The notes under the pieces: model-generated
Databases searched by the model: none
What the model was told of the DNA's origin: nothing
The model's input: only the letters and a program-made list of their open reading frames with translations
NCBI RefSeq assembly: GCF_003002815.1
Contig: NZ_PVTF01000012.1
Coordinates: 309,925-373,924, forward strand
Direction: 5' to 3'
Origin: Umezawaea tangerina
GTDB lineage: Bacteria; Actinomycetota; Actinomycetes; Mycobacteriales; Pseudonocardiaceae
Length of the DNA: 64,000 nucleotides
Translations under genes and position numbers: made by a program
Shown: positions 27,820-36,606 of the stretch, piece by piece
Position numbering within the stretch: the first letter of the stretch is position 1
Layout: each line of letters begins with the position of its first letter

Positions 27820-28100
27820 GTGCGCTTAATCTTTTACGTGCTAAGAGCGACAACAGGATGCCGCGCACTGATGCCGTCGACTTGCCTACCGCGATCGGAC
27901 GAGCGGCCGGTGTCACAACGGCCGCGATCGACTGGGCCGAACCAGCCAAGAGCGGTCGTCCGGTTGCCGTGATCGCGCTTGTCCCGGTGGCCAAAACCAC
28001 GATCGGCCTACCGCAGTCGGGTGGTTTTCCCACGTCAGCGGTACTTCCACGGGTACCGTCGTGATGTTGCTCGGTCGGGGAGAGCACGCGCGGGGGTGCG

Positions 28101-30248
28101 ATGGACAGGTCCGGATCAGTTGCCAACGAAGTTTCCGGAGTTGTCGTCGGCGACATTCTTCAGGCGGGTGTCGTCCACGGTGACGTCCACTTCCACAGCG
28201 GTGTTCCCGAACCCAGGTCCCCGATTCCGCACCAGTTGTTGGCCGCGCCTGCGCACTTCACCGATCGGATGACAGAACTCTCCTTGTTGCACGCCGAACT
28301 CCAACGCTGCGCGGACGAGCGAACTCGAATGCTGGGGGTGCTGAGTGGTCCCGGTGGAATGGGCAAGACCGCACTCGCCCTGCAGTGGGCGCACAGCGTG
28401 CACGACCGGTTCACCGGCGGTCAGCTGTACGTGGATCTCGCGGGGTTCAGCGGAACCACACCCGTGCTTCCCGGCGAGGCGCTGGGGATGTTCCTCAGGA
28501 GCCTCGGGGTCTCCCCGCAACGGGTCCCGGTCGAACTTGCCGAGCAGGCCTCCCTGTACCGCTCCCTGCTGGCCGGGCGGTCTGTGCTGGTGGTGCTCGA
28601 CAACGCCTACTCGGCGGGCCAAGTGCGCACTCTCATACCGAGTTCTCCCGGTTGCGCGGCCTTGGTCACCAGTCGCACGCGGCTGACCGGACTCGTCGCG
28701 GACGGAGCCCGATTACTCGACGTCGGACCGCTGGGGATGACCTCGGCGGTGCGACTGCTCGCCAAAAGCGTCGGAGACGACCGGGTCGCCCAGGAGGACG
28801 CCCCGGCCAGGACGCTGGTGGGTATGTGCGGCGGATTGCCGATCGCGGTGCGGGTGGCGGCAGCCCGGTTGGTGGCCCGGCCACGATGGCCCGTGCGACG
28901 GGTGGTCGCCGAACTGAGCGACGAACAAGTCCGCTTGGCACAGCTGTCCAGGAAGGCCGAGTTGTCCGTGCAGACGACCTTCGACCTCTCCTACCGGACG
29001 TTGTCGGACACCACGGCGGTGCTCTACCGGAGGCTCGCCCTGCACCCCGGTCGGGAGTTCGGCCCGGAATTGGCCTCGTCGCTGCTCGACAACGATGCGG
29101 AAGCCGTGCTGGAGGAACTGGTGGAGGCGAGTCTTGTGGAAGAGATCGGTGAGGACCGTTATCGGTTCCACGACCTGCTGCGATTGCACGCGCGGGAAAA
29201 GGCGGGGACGGACGACGCGCCCGAGGACCAGCAGCTGGCGCAGCGGAGGATGCTCGAGTGGTACCTCGCCGCCGCTGCGATCGCCGACATGGTGGTAACG
29301 CCGCACCGACGACGACTGCCCTACGCGTTCATCGCGGAACCCGCCGAGTTGCCGGTGTTCGACGCGCGGCAGGATGCGCTGGACTGGCTGGACCGGGAAC
29401 GGGTCAACCTGATCGGCGCCGGGCAGATCGCCCTGAGCCAGGGGTGGGCGGAGCTCGCCTGGCACCTCTGCGACGTGATGTGGCCCTTGTTGTTGCACCG
29501 CAAGCACTACAACGACCGAGTTGGGATCGACGAACGCGGAGTGGCGGCGGCAAGGCGGTGGGGCAACGCCTTCGCCGAGGCCGACATGTTGAAGCGCCTC
29601 GGCCGAGTGTCCGCGACGTTGAAGCGCTTCGACGACGCCGACCGGTACCTGCGGGCGTCGATCGAACGAGCGTCGTCCATCGACGACCGCCGTGGCATCG
29701 CCGACGCGCGGGAGGCACTGGGCCTTTTGTACCTGGACCTCGGCCGTCCCGAGGAGGCACTGGCCGAGTTCGAGGCGCTCGTCGAGGAGAACCGCGTGTT
29801 GCACGCGGACCGGAGCCTCGGCCTCACGTTGGTGAACCTGGGCAAGACCTACACCGCGCTGGGTCGAGTCGACGAGGCCGCACGGTCGCTGGCCGACGCC
29901 GCCACCACCTTCGACGGACTGGACACCCCCGATCCCTACAACAAGGCGCGGGTGAGCCTGGCCGACGCCCACGTCCAACTCCTCGCGGGCGAGGTCGACC
30001 ACGCAAGCGACACCGGCGAACAGGTGCTCGACCTGATGGGCTCGCTCGGCTCGGGCCAAGGCATGGCCGAGGCGCACGAGGTGCTCGCCGAGGTCGCGGA
30101 CCGACGTGGGAACACGACCCTGGCGATCGAACACCTCGAGCAGTCCTTGAACCTGCTCACCCATCTGGGCTCATCCCGAGCCACCTCGGTCCGGAACCGC
30201 CTCCAGGCCTTGGCGAACGCCCTGGCGCGCGATGGAAACGAGGCATAG
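28101..30248 (+). CDS. NB-ARC/TPR NLR-like signalling ATPase with short N-terminal motif
   Basis: Predicted 715-residue STAND ATPase. Residues 8-32 carry a Gly/Val/His-rich motif ending LQAGVVHGDVHFH, a short N-terminal tag typical of many actinobacterial NB-ARC proteins. An NB-ARC module follows, with P-loop GPGGMGKT (83-90), Walker B-like SVLVVLDNA, and GLPIAVRV at the GLPL position. A winged-helix segment comes next and then TPR repeats (about 480-700). It resembles AfsR without the SARP DNA-binding part, so it is a signalling switch rather than a direct DNA binder. The 3' end overlaps the convergent gene by 78 bases. Ligand and output are unknown. Confidence 0.85.
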   Translation: MDRSGSVANEVSGVVVGDILQAGVVHGDVHFHSGVPEPRSPIPHQLLAAPAHFTDRMTELSLLHAELQRCADERTRMLGVLSGPGGMGKTALALQWAHSVHDRFTGGQLYVDLAGFSGTTPVLPGEALGMFLRSLGVSPQRVPVELAEQASLYRSLLAGRSVLVVLDNAYSAGQVRTLIPSSPGCAALVTSRTRLTGLVADGARLLDVGPLGMTSAVRLLAKSVGDDRVAQEDAPARTLVGMCGGLPIAVRVAAARLVARPRWPVRRVVAELSDEQVRLAQLSRKAELSVQTTFDLSYRTLSDTTAVLYRRLALHPGREFGPELASSLLDNDAEAVLEELVEASLVEEIGEDRYRFHDLLRLHAREKAGTDDAPEDQQLAQRRMLEWYLAAAAIADMVVTPHRRRLPYAFIAEPAELPVFDARQDALDWLDRERVNLIGAGQIALSQGWAELAWHLCDVMWPLLLHRKHYNDRVGIDERGVAAARRWGNAFAEADMLKRLGRVSATLKRFDDADRYLRASIERASSIDDRRGIADAREALGLLYLDLGRPEEALAEFEALVEENRVLHADRSLGLTLVNLGKTYTALGRVDEAARSLADAATTFDGLDTPDPYNKARVSLADAHVQLLAGEVDHASDTGEQVLDLMGSLGSGQGMAEAHEVLAEVADRRGNTTLAIEHLEQSLNLLTHLGSSRATSVRNRLQALANALARDGNEA

Positions 30249-30584
30249 CCGTCCGCACGGTGCGGCGCGCGAACGATGACCCTGGCACCACAACCACAGG
30301 TCCTGTCGCGCGGGCGGTTCCACACCGAGGCTGAACCAATCGTGAGCCGAGCAGGCCGCGACGTGCAGGGCGTCAGGCCAGCTGAAGCACGTGAACGACT
30401 CGGACACATCCACCGGCGCGAGCAGCACCACGGCCGCGCCGGGGTGCGTCCGCAGCATCCAGTCGCACAGCTCAGCGGCCCTGCCCTCCCCATCCCGCGT
30501 GCAGACGATGACGTCGGCCAGGCTCACGTCCTCCGCCCACGCGGTCGGCGACGCCCAGCGGACGACGGTGTCGGGCATGGTCAC
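30171..30584 (-). CDS. Unknown protein coupled to a GT-B-like protein
   Basis: Predicted 137-residue protein. The first 95 residues look like an alpha/beta domain (ADVIVCTRDGEGRAAELCDW, then PGAAVVLLAPVDVSESFTCFSW); the rest is rich in Cys, Trp and Arg (LWLWCQGH). The GTG at 30584 overlaps the stop of the upstream gene by four bases; an ATG at 30578 is the alternative. The C-terminal 26 codons overlap the convergent NB-ARC gene, so the true end may carry less constraint. I do not recognise the family; the tight coupling suggests it works with the GT-B-like protein. Confidence 0.6.
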   Translation of the reverse strand: MTMPDTVVRWASPTAWAEDVSLADVIVCTRDGEGRAAELCDWMLRTHPGAAVVLLAPVDVSESFTCFSWPDALHVAACSAHDWFSLGVEPPARQDLWLWCQGHRSRAAPCGRLCLVSIARQGVRQGLEAVPDRGGSG

Positions 30585-31780
30585 CACATCTCCCTCGGCG
30601 GCACGGGAACAGGCGTCACAGCCCTGTGTCGACCGGGCTCGGGTAACTCCAGCAGTCGGTACATCGCACGCCGGAGCTCTGCGGCGGAACGTCCGGGGCA
30701 GGACGTGAGCCTCTCACTGATGCGACCCGCCAGCAGCTCCGCGCCCGACCGGGCAGCGCGGAACTGCTCCTCGATCGGTATGTCCGCCACCAGCCTCGGC
30801 GCCTTGTCCTGCAACAGGTCCTGCGCCGAACCGGCGGTGGAGACCGAACGGACCGAAGGCTCCGTCAGGATCAGCGGACGGCCGATCGCCGCCGCGTAGA
30901 CGCCCACCGAACCGTGGTCGGCGATCACCTGGTCGGCGGCCACCACAGCGGCACGCCAGTCCACATCGGGGGTGACGAGGACAAGCCCTGCATCACGGCA
31001 ATCGGCCAACCAGGCCTTGATCTGTCGTGGACTGTGCCCGAACCACACCGCCGGGTGCAGGAGCGCAGCGACGGTGTACCCCAGCGGGGTCAGCTCAGCC
31101 AGGATCCTCGGCAGCAGCTCCGCGGACCTCCCGAACAACGAGCCGCTCCCCCAGGTCGAGCTGACCACCAGCAGTCGCCCGTCGAGCCCCACCCCCAACG
31201 CCTGCCGGTAAGCGGGCCGATGCGGCAGGCTGGCGACCACGCGGTCGTAACACGGGTCACCCGCGACGACCGCGTTGCCGACCGCCCTCGGACATTGCCT
31301 CCGAAGCACGTCGAGCTCGTCGTAATGCGCGAGCACGAGCGCGCTCGCGATCACCTTTCCGTTGTGCGTCAACCGCTGCGCGTCCAGTCCGTAGGCGAAT
31401 CGGGCACCGTCGTCACCATATGACTTGCCGTACCCAGCCCCGTGCGGCATCACGACCAACGGCGCGTGCAGCTGGCCCAGCCCACCATAGGCCGCCGCCA
31501 ACCCGAGGTCGAACCGCTCGTGCACCGCCTGCTCCCACGGCAGCACCAACCCCTCGGTCGACCGCAGGAAGTCCGCCACCCCGTTGCCGAACACATCGGG
31601 AGCCTGGGTGAATACCATTTGCACCTGCGAATCGGACTCGATCAACCCCACTGCTTCCAACAACCGCTGACCACTGGTCACCGTGTGGACCACAGCCAAC
31701 ACCGACCTGCACCCACCACGCGTCACCCACTGCGCCGCATCCGGTCCGATCGGCACCTGCGACCACTCCGCGTATGCCAC
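30581..31780 (-). CDS. GT-B-fold-like protein, possibly glycosyl/glycerophosphotransferase-related
   Basis: Predicted 399-residue protein. Its layout resembles two Rossmann-like halves of GT-B or CDP-glycerol glycerophosphotransferase-type enzymes: VLAVVHTVTSGQRLLEAVGLI near the N-terminus, PLVVMPHGAGYGKSY in the middle (a donor-site-like HGxG), and a C-terminal half with VVSSTWGSGSLFG, LHPAVWFGHSPRQIKAWL and DQVIADHGSVGVYAAAIGRPLIL. No membrane helix is seen. GTG start with GAGGGGGAG six to twelve bases upstream. It is divergent from the SARP regulator (205-base gap). The substrate is unknown and I call the fold from motifs only. Confidence 0.7.
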   Translation of the reverse strand: MAYAEWSQVPIGPDAAQWVTRGGCRSVLAVVHTVTSGQRLLEAVGLIESDSQVQMVFTQAPDVFGNGVADFLRSTEGLVLPWEQAVHERFDLGLAAAYGGLGQLHAPLVVMPHGAGYGKSYGDDGARFAYGLDAQRLTHNGKVIASALVLAHYDELDVLRRQCPRAVGNAVVAGDPCYDRVVASLPHRPAYRQALGVGLDGRLLVVSSTWGSGSLFGRSAELLPRILAELTPLGYTVAALLHPAVWFGHSPRQIKAWLADCRDAGLVLVTPDVDWRAAVVAADQVIADHGSVGVYAAAIGRPLILTEPSVRSVSTAGSAQDLLQDKAPRLVADIPIEEQFRAARSGAELLAGRISERLTSCPGRSAAELRRAMYRLLELPEPGRHRAVTPVPVPPREMW

Positions 31781-31985
31781 GAACTCCCCCTCACCAGGCC
31801 ATGCGAAACCTCATGGACCACAGCCTGATGCCCCCACTTGCCAACAGACTTGCAGAGAACTTGCCAAGGCAATCGTGTGGACCGGTTCACCAAGTCGGAG
31901 CAATGCGCCCGGTTCGGCTGCAAAAGCATCAAAACTGAGCGCAGAATGCGGTAAGGGCACGCCGTGCCAGCGAAGGGTGGCGCTG

Positions 31986-34900
31986 GTGGAATTCAGGATA
32001 CTGGGCAAGACACGATTACGGGTCGATGGGAATGATCTCAGCCTGGGGCCAGCGAAGCAGCGCGGCCTCCTGGCGCTGCTGCTGTACGAGGTCGACAAAC
32101 CCGTCCTGGTGGAACGGATCGCGCAGACCCTGTGGCACGGCAGCCCGGCCGAGAAGGTGCGAGGCAACCTCCAGGTATTGATCAGCAGGCTGCGAAGGGT
32201 CCTCTCGGATTCCGGATCCGGTGGCACCGTGCCAAAAGAAGGCGATGCTTACAGGCTCCAGATCGACCCACTTTTGATCGACTACCACCTGTTCCGCAAA
32301 CTTGCGGAAGAAGGAGAAGCTGCAGCGGCCAATGGGAACCACGCGTTGGCCAAGTCGCTGCTCCTCCGTGCTCTTTCACTCTGGCATGGCCGCCCTTTGG
32401 AGGACCTGTCCGGCCCCTGGGCGGAGCACTGCCGGTACCAGATGGAGAACTTCGACCGGCTCCCCGCCTACTACACCCTCTTCAACAGCCAACTGGAGCT
32501 GGAGGAACACCTGCAGGTCATGAGCGGGACTGGCAAGATCAGACAGGACCACGAGTTCGACGAAATCTTCGCCCGCCAGCACATGCAGTCCCTCAGAGGC
32601 TTGGGCAAGTACCCGCACGCATTGGAATTCCACACACACTTCAGTGAACGACTGTTCGACGAGATGGGCGCCGAGCCGGGCCCCGAGTTGCGCGACCTCT
32701 ACCAGGACGTGTTGCGCAGGCAGGCGGGCACCGGCGTGGCGCCTGTGGAGCAACCTGCGGCTGGTCTGTCACGACCGCACCAGCTGCCCAGAGTGGGGCG
32801 CAGGTTCGTGGGACGCGAGGACATCCTTGCCGAGCTGGACGCACTGGCGGACTCCATGGACGACGGTTACGGCCAAGTCGTCGTGCTGCACGGAATGCCA
32901 GGAGTTGGCAAAACAAGTCTCGCCGCCCATTGGGCGAACCTGAGCCGCGATCGATTCCCGGACGGCGAACTGTTCCTCGACCTGAGCGGGCACGGGCCTG
33001 GCACTCCACTTGCCCCGCACGACGCACTCGGGATTCTGCTGTCTTCGATGCGGTCATCACCGGACCACACCCCGGCGACCGGCAGCGATCGGAGACTCGA
33101 ACTCCACAAGGTTCTGGGCCAACAACGGCTGCTGATCATCCTCGACAATGCCAAGGACAGCAGCCAGGTGCACCCGCTGTTACAGGCAATGACGAACTGC
33201 TTCACCATCGTAACGAGCCGAACACGCCCCTGGGGGCTGCCGATCCGCGACAACGCCCACGTCATCATCGTGCCGCCGTTATCCCCGACCGAGTCAGTCA
33301 AGTTGCTTCGCAACGAGATAGGGAACATCCGAACGGCCGGTTTCTCCGGAGCGCTGCAGGAGCTCGCTGCCCGCACCAACGGCCACCCGCTGGGACTTCG
33401 GATCATCGCGCAGCATGTTGCACACCGACCGGAAACCGCGGTTGCCGATCTGGTCGAGGAGTTCAAGGGACAGGAAGGCCTCGGCATTCTGGGATCATCA
33501 GCCGACAGCGACGACGAGGACGTGACGCTGCCGGCGGCCTTCTCATGGTCTTATCGAGCGTTGGCACCGACGACGGCTCGTGCGTTCCGGTTGCTCGGCC
33601 TGCACCCGACCACAGAATTCGGCATCACCGTGGCCTGCGCCCTGCTCGGCGAGGACGAGCAAGCAGTGGACAGCCACCTGCGCACGTTGACGAAGGCCAA
33701 TCTTCTGCAGCACGGCGCGGCGAGGCGATACCGACTGCATGACCTCCTCCACGGTTACGCAGTCGACCTGGTTCGGCATGAGGAGTCCCCGGAAAACCGC
33801 AAGCGGGCTTTGGCAGCCTTGCTGGACTGGTACCTCGGCTCCGCGGTAGCCGCCATGGAACGCTTGAGCCCGGACTCACCACGTCCGCCGTCACCTGACA
33901 TCCGCACGGTTGTCCCGCTCGATTTCGTGGACGAGAGCGACGCGCTCACCTGGTTCACCAAGGAACAGGCGAACCTGATGGCTGCCGTCCCGCACTCGTT
34001 CCGACATGGCTTCCCCAGTCACTCATGGCGCCTTTCGGCCCACCTGCACGAGGTCATGGACCGGATCTGCAACTACACCGAAATGATCTCCTGCCACCGG
34101 ATCGCACTCAAGGCAGCACGGTTGACCATGGAGGAAGAAGCCCAGAGCGGCACGATGAACAACCTCGGGATGGTCCACTTCAGACTGGAGGAGTACCGGG
34201 AGGCCGCCTACCACATCAAGGCCGGCCTGGAAATCGCCAAACGTCTTGATCTCAAAGGGATGCAAGCAATCTGCATGCACAACCTGGCCAGCGTGCACCT
34301 CGCTCAAGGACAAGCAGGCAAGGCAGTAGATCTCTACAAGCAGGCACTGGAGCGGTTGCAGGAGCTCGGATCCCGTGGTGGTGAGGCATCCACACTGGGC
34401 CAGCTCGCCAACGCCTACCACGAACTGGAACGGGATGACCTCGCACTGGAACTGCACCACCGCGCACTGGAAATACGCATAGCCATCGAATCACATCGCG
34501 GCGAGGCGACAACACGCACCGAACTTGGCAAACTCCTGAACCAACAAGGTGAACACGACCAGGCCAGAGCACACCTCGAAGCAGCTCTCAAACTGCACAG
34601 TCACAGCGGCGACCGCGCCCGAACCAGTGAGGCGCTCACGACCATCGCGGACGTGTACTACAAGCTCGGCCTGCTCGACCGATCGATAGCCAGTGCAGAG
34701 CTGGCGATTCAGCACGCCGGGAAGATCAACGCACCGCAGAACCAGTTCAAGGCGCTGCACACTCAGGGCCACGCCCTCGTCCTCCTCGGGAATCGGGACG
34801 CCGCAGAAGAAAGGTGGCGACGAGCGCTGACGCTGCTCCGAGACCAGGACGGTCCGGAAGCTGACGCACTGCTCAGCCACTTGAGTTCACTCGAGACGAC

Positions 34901-34997
34901 TCGTGATGACATACCGGAACCAAGAAGTTCTTTAATCGACGGACCTACCCAGCCGAACCGAACGAAGTCGAACAAACAAGTTGAGAATAAGACATAA
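31986..34997 (+). CDS. AfsR-type SARP regulator with NB-ARC and TPR domains
   Basis: Predicted 1003-residue regulator in three parts. First is a SARP module: OmpR-like winged helix (MEFRILGKTRLRVDGNDLSL, 1 to about 95) plus BTAD (about 96-250). Second is an NB-ARC ATPase with P-loop GMPGVGKT (about 303-310), LLIILDNAKDSS and HPLGLRI. Third is about eight TPR repeats (about 640-970). Such proteins activate transcription at direct repeats near -35 boxes, often for secondary metabolism or development. The GTG at 31986 starts the conserved VEFRILG; a GTG three codons earlier is possible. Base composition is visibly lower in GC than the surrounding genes, suggesting acquisition. A small exported peptide gene follows. 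Confidence 0.9.
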   Translation: MEFRILGKTRLRVDGNDLSLGPAKQRGLLALLLYEVDKPVLVERIAQTLWHGSPAEKVRGNLQVLISRLRRVLSDSGSGGTVPKEGDAYRLQIDPLLIDYHLFRKLAEEGEAAAANGNHALAKSLLLRALSLWHGRPLEDLSGPWAEHCRYQMENFDRLPAYYTLFNSQLELEEHLQVMSGTGKIRQDHEFDEIFARQHMQSLRGLGKYPHALEFHTHFSERLFDEMGAEPGPELRDLYQDVLRRQAGTGVAPVEQPAAGLSRPHQLPRVGRRFVGREDILAELDALADSMDDGYGQVVVLHGMPGVGKTSLAAHWANLSRDRFPDGELFLDLSGHGPGTPLAPHDALGILLSSMRSSPDHTPATGSDRRLELHKVLGQQRLLIILDNAKDSSQVHPLLQAMTNCFTIVTSRTRPWGLPIRDNAHVIIVPPLSPTESVKLLRNEIGNIRTAGFSGALQELAARTNGHPLGLRIIAQHVAHRPETAVADLVEEFKGQEGLGILGSSADSDDEDVTLPAAFSWSYRALAPTTARAFRLLGLHPTTEFGITVACALLGEDEQAVDSHLRTLTKANLLQHGAARRYRLHDLLHGYAVDLVRHEESPENRKRALAALLDWYLGSAVAAMERLSPDSPRPPSPDIRTVVPLDFVDESDALTWFTKEQANLMAAVPHSFRHGFPSHSWRLSAHLHEVMDRICNYTEMISCHRIALKAARLTMEEEAQSGTMNNLGMVHFRLEEYREAAYHIKAGLEIAKRLDLKGMQAICMHNLASVHLAQGQAGKAVDLYKQALERLQELGSRGGEASTLGQLANAYHELERDDLALELHHRALEIRIAIESHRGEATTRTELGKLLNQQGEHDQARAHLEAALKLHSHSGDRARTSEALTTIADVYYKLGLLDRSIASAELAIQHAGKINAPQNQFKALHTQGHALVLLGNRDAAEERWRRALTLLRDQDGPEADALLSHLSSLETTRDDIPEPRSSLIDGPTQPNRTKSNKQVENKT

Positions 34998-35030
34998 AAA
35001 GTACCCACAGTTGCTTAATTCGCCGATGAG

Positions 35031-35097
35031 CACCATCGACGGTACCGTTGGCACAAAAATGCAGACCCCGGACACGATGGTGTTCCCCCGTTAGTGT
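35031..35097 (+). promoter_or_regulatory. Promoter and symmetric sites upstream of the 54-residue peptide gene
   Basis: A -35-like CGGACA (35069-35074) and -10 TAGTGT (35092-35097) are 17 bases apart, and the -10 ends five bases before the ATG at 35103, so transcription is probably leaderless. Just upstream lies a perfect palindrome ACGGTACCGT (35039-35048). CACCATCG (35031-35038) and CGATGGTG (35075-35082) form an inverted pair across the -35. This is a plausible target for the adjacent SARP regulator. Confidence 0.55.
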
Positions 35098-35102
35098 AGA
35101 AA

Positions 35103-35267
35103 ATGTCCATGCTCAAGAAGTTGATCAAGCGCCTCGCTGCAGGGCTCGTCATCGGCACCGTTGCTGTTACCGGCATCGTCTTGCTGAGCAGCAGCGCTGG
35201 AGCCCCGGTGACAGCCGCTTGGGGCATGATCACCTCCCAGCCCAACACGACAGAGGGAAAGGCCTGA
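35103..35267 (+). CDS. 54-residue exported or membrane peptide behind the SARP regulator
   Basis: Short gene with its own promoter. The peptide starts MSMLKKLIKR (basic), continues with a hydrophobic core LAAGLVIGTVAVTGIVLL, and ends with SSSAGAPVTAAWGMI then TSQPNTTEGKA. Signal peptidase could cut after SAGA or TAA to release 15-20 residues; otherwise it is a single-pass membrane peptide. There is no Shine-Dalgarno, but the -10 spacing fits a leaderless ATG at 35103 (a second ATG is at 35109). It occupies the position held by afsS behind afsR in Streptomyces, yet it does not resemble AfsS. Function unknown. Confidence 0.6.
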   Translation: MSMLKKLIKRLAAGLVIGTVAVTGIVLLSSSAGAPVTAAWGMITSQPNTTEGKA

Positions 35268-35529
35268 CGACGTGGCGTTGACCGTGAGTCACTTAAACCC
35301 CACCAGCAACCGACGTTCGATAGCTCACGATAGTCCGTATCAAGAAACCAACCAGGCTCCATGATGTGACGTGCGCGTTGCCGCGGGCTCTTGTTCCGTC
35401 GAACGATTCTCGTTCGCCAAGTACCCGCGGCAGCGCGCGCAGCCAGCCAATCGAGAGTCCAGGCGCACCACGGCAGTGAATGCTAAGTTTCCCCAAGGAC
35501 GGTCACCAGCAAGCCCGTGAGCAGGGTCT

Positions 35530-36606
35530 ATGCCGAGCTTCCGTGGAATCGACGACCCGTTGGAGGGTGCGCTCCTCGTGCAGTGCACCCCCGGCCAGGC
35601 GGCGCGGGCGGTCGAGCTGGCGGGTGGGCTGGTCGTCTCCGGGGCGGGTGCGGTCGCGGAGGTCGAGCGGTTGCGGCAGGGCGGGGTGGACGTGCCGCTG
35701 CTGTGCGATGCCCAGCGGTACACGGGGCGGCGGCGGGCGTTCGCGGGGGCGGAGTTCAGCACGCAGTGGTTGGCCGTGCAGCGGCGGCTGGGCGGGCCGG
35801 TGCTCACCGACTCGGGCTACGTCGGCAAGCGGGACATCCGCGGGCTGCGGTCGATCCTGCGGCGGGCGCTGCGGCTGGGGGACGACGTGGTCGCGGTGCT
35901 GCCGCTGCACAGCGACTGGCTGAAGGACCCGCAGGACCGGGACGCGCTGCTGCGGGAGGTGTCGTTCGCCAGGGTGCCGGTCGCGGTGGCGCTGGAGCAC
36001 TCCGCCGACCCGTTGGGCGTCCAGCAGGTGCTGCGCGGCCTCCTGCTGCTCCTCGCCACCGGTGTCCCCGTGGTCCTGCTGCGTTCCGACGTCTCCGCCA
36101 TCGGCGCCCTCTGCCACGGCGCGCACGCGGCCGCGGTCGGCACCACCACGTCGCTGCGCCACATCTACCCCATGCCCAAGCCGGACGCGGGCGGTGGCGG
36201 ACGGCGGGCGGGCGTGGCTGTGTTCGTGCCGCACTGCCTGAGCTACCTGGGCGTGGACAAGGTCGCGGGAGCGGTGCAGCGCACTCCCGACATGAGCCAC
36301 CTGTGGGTGTGCGAGTGCACGGCGTGCGCCGGTCGCACCATGGACCACTTCGCCACCATCAGGGACGAGGCCACGCGCACCGACGTCGCGTTCCGCCACT
36401 CCGTCGAGCTCCTGCACCAGCTGCGCGACGAGCTCCTCGCTCCGCACCTGGACGAAGCCGACCGCGAGCTGGCCTGGCACGAACGCTGCAAGGCCGCCGC
36501 CTGGCACCACACCGAGATCGGCGCCCAGCTCTTCGACTGGCGTCCCCCGAACTTCCTCACCGCCTGGCGGAAGGTGTGGCGACCGGCTCCAGCACACCGT
36601 CCCTGA
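35530..36606 (+). CDS. tRNA-guanine transglycosylase-like protein of unknown role
   Basis: Predicted 358-residue protein with hallmarks of the TGT/archaeosine-TGT superfamily. PVLTDSG (90-96) corresponds to the LTDSGG motif that supplies the base-exchange Asp. A Zn site CxCxxC (CECTAC, Cys261, 263, 266) is followed 24 residues later by His290, close to the C-x-C-x2-C-x25-H of TGT. The canonical nucleophile motif (DxFDCVxPTR) is not visible, and HSADPLG or CDAQRY may replace it. Thus it may be a TGT paralogue acting on DNA or another RNA, as DpdA does in 7-deazaguanine DNA modification, or a non-catalytic relative. It converges with the next gene, overlapping 50 bases. Confidence 0.65.
   Translation: MPSFRGIDDPLEGALLVQCTPGQAARAVELAGGLVVSGAGAVAEVERLRQGGVDVPLLCDAQRYTGRRRAFAGAEFSTQWLAVQRRLGGPVLTDSGYVGKRDIRGLRSILRRALRLGDDVVAVLPLHSDWLKDPQDRDALLREVSFARVPVAVALEHSADPLGVQQVLRGLLLLLATGVPVVLLRSDVSAIGALCHGAHAAAVGTTTSLRHIYPMPKPDAGGGGRRAGVAVFVPHCLSYLGVDKVAGAVQRTPDMSHLWVCECTACAGRTMDHFATIRDEATRTDVAFRHSVELLHQLRDELLAPHLDEADRELAWHERCKAAAWHHTEIGAQLFDWRPPNFLTAWRKVWRPAPAHRP

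Noticed and set aside
27820..28100. Short frames on both strands between tRNA-Lys and the NB-ARC gene
   Set aside because: No ribosome binding site, no domain, and no GC3 signal; the region most likely holds the NB-ARC promoter.
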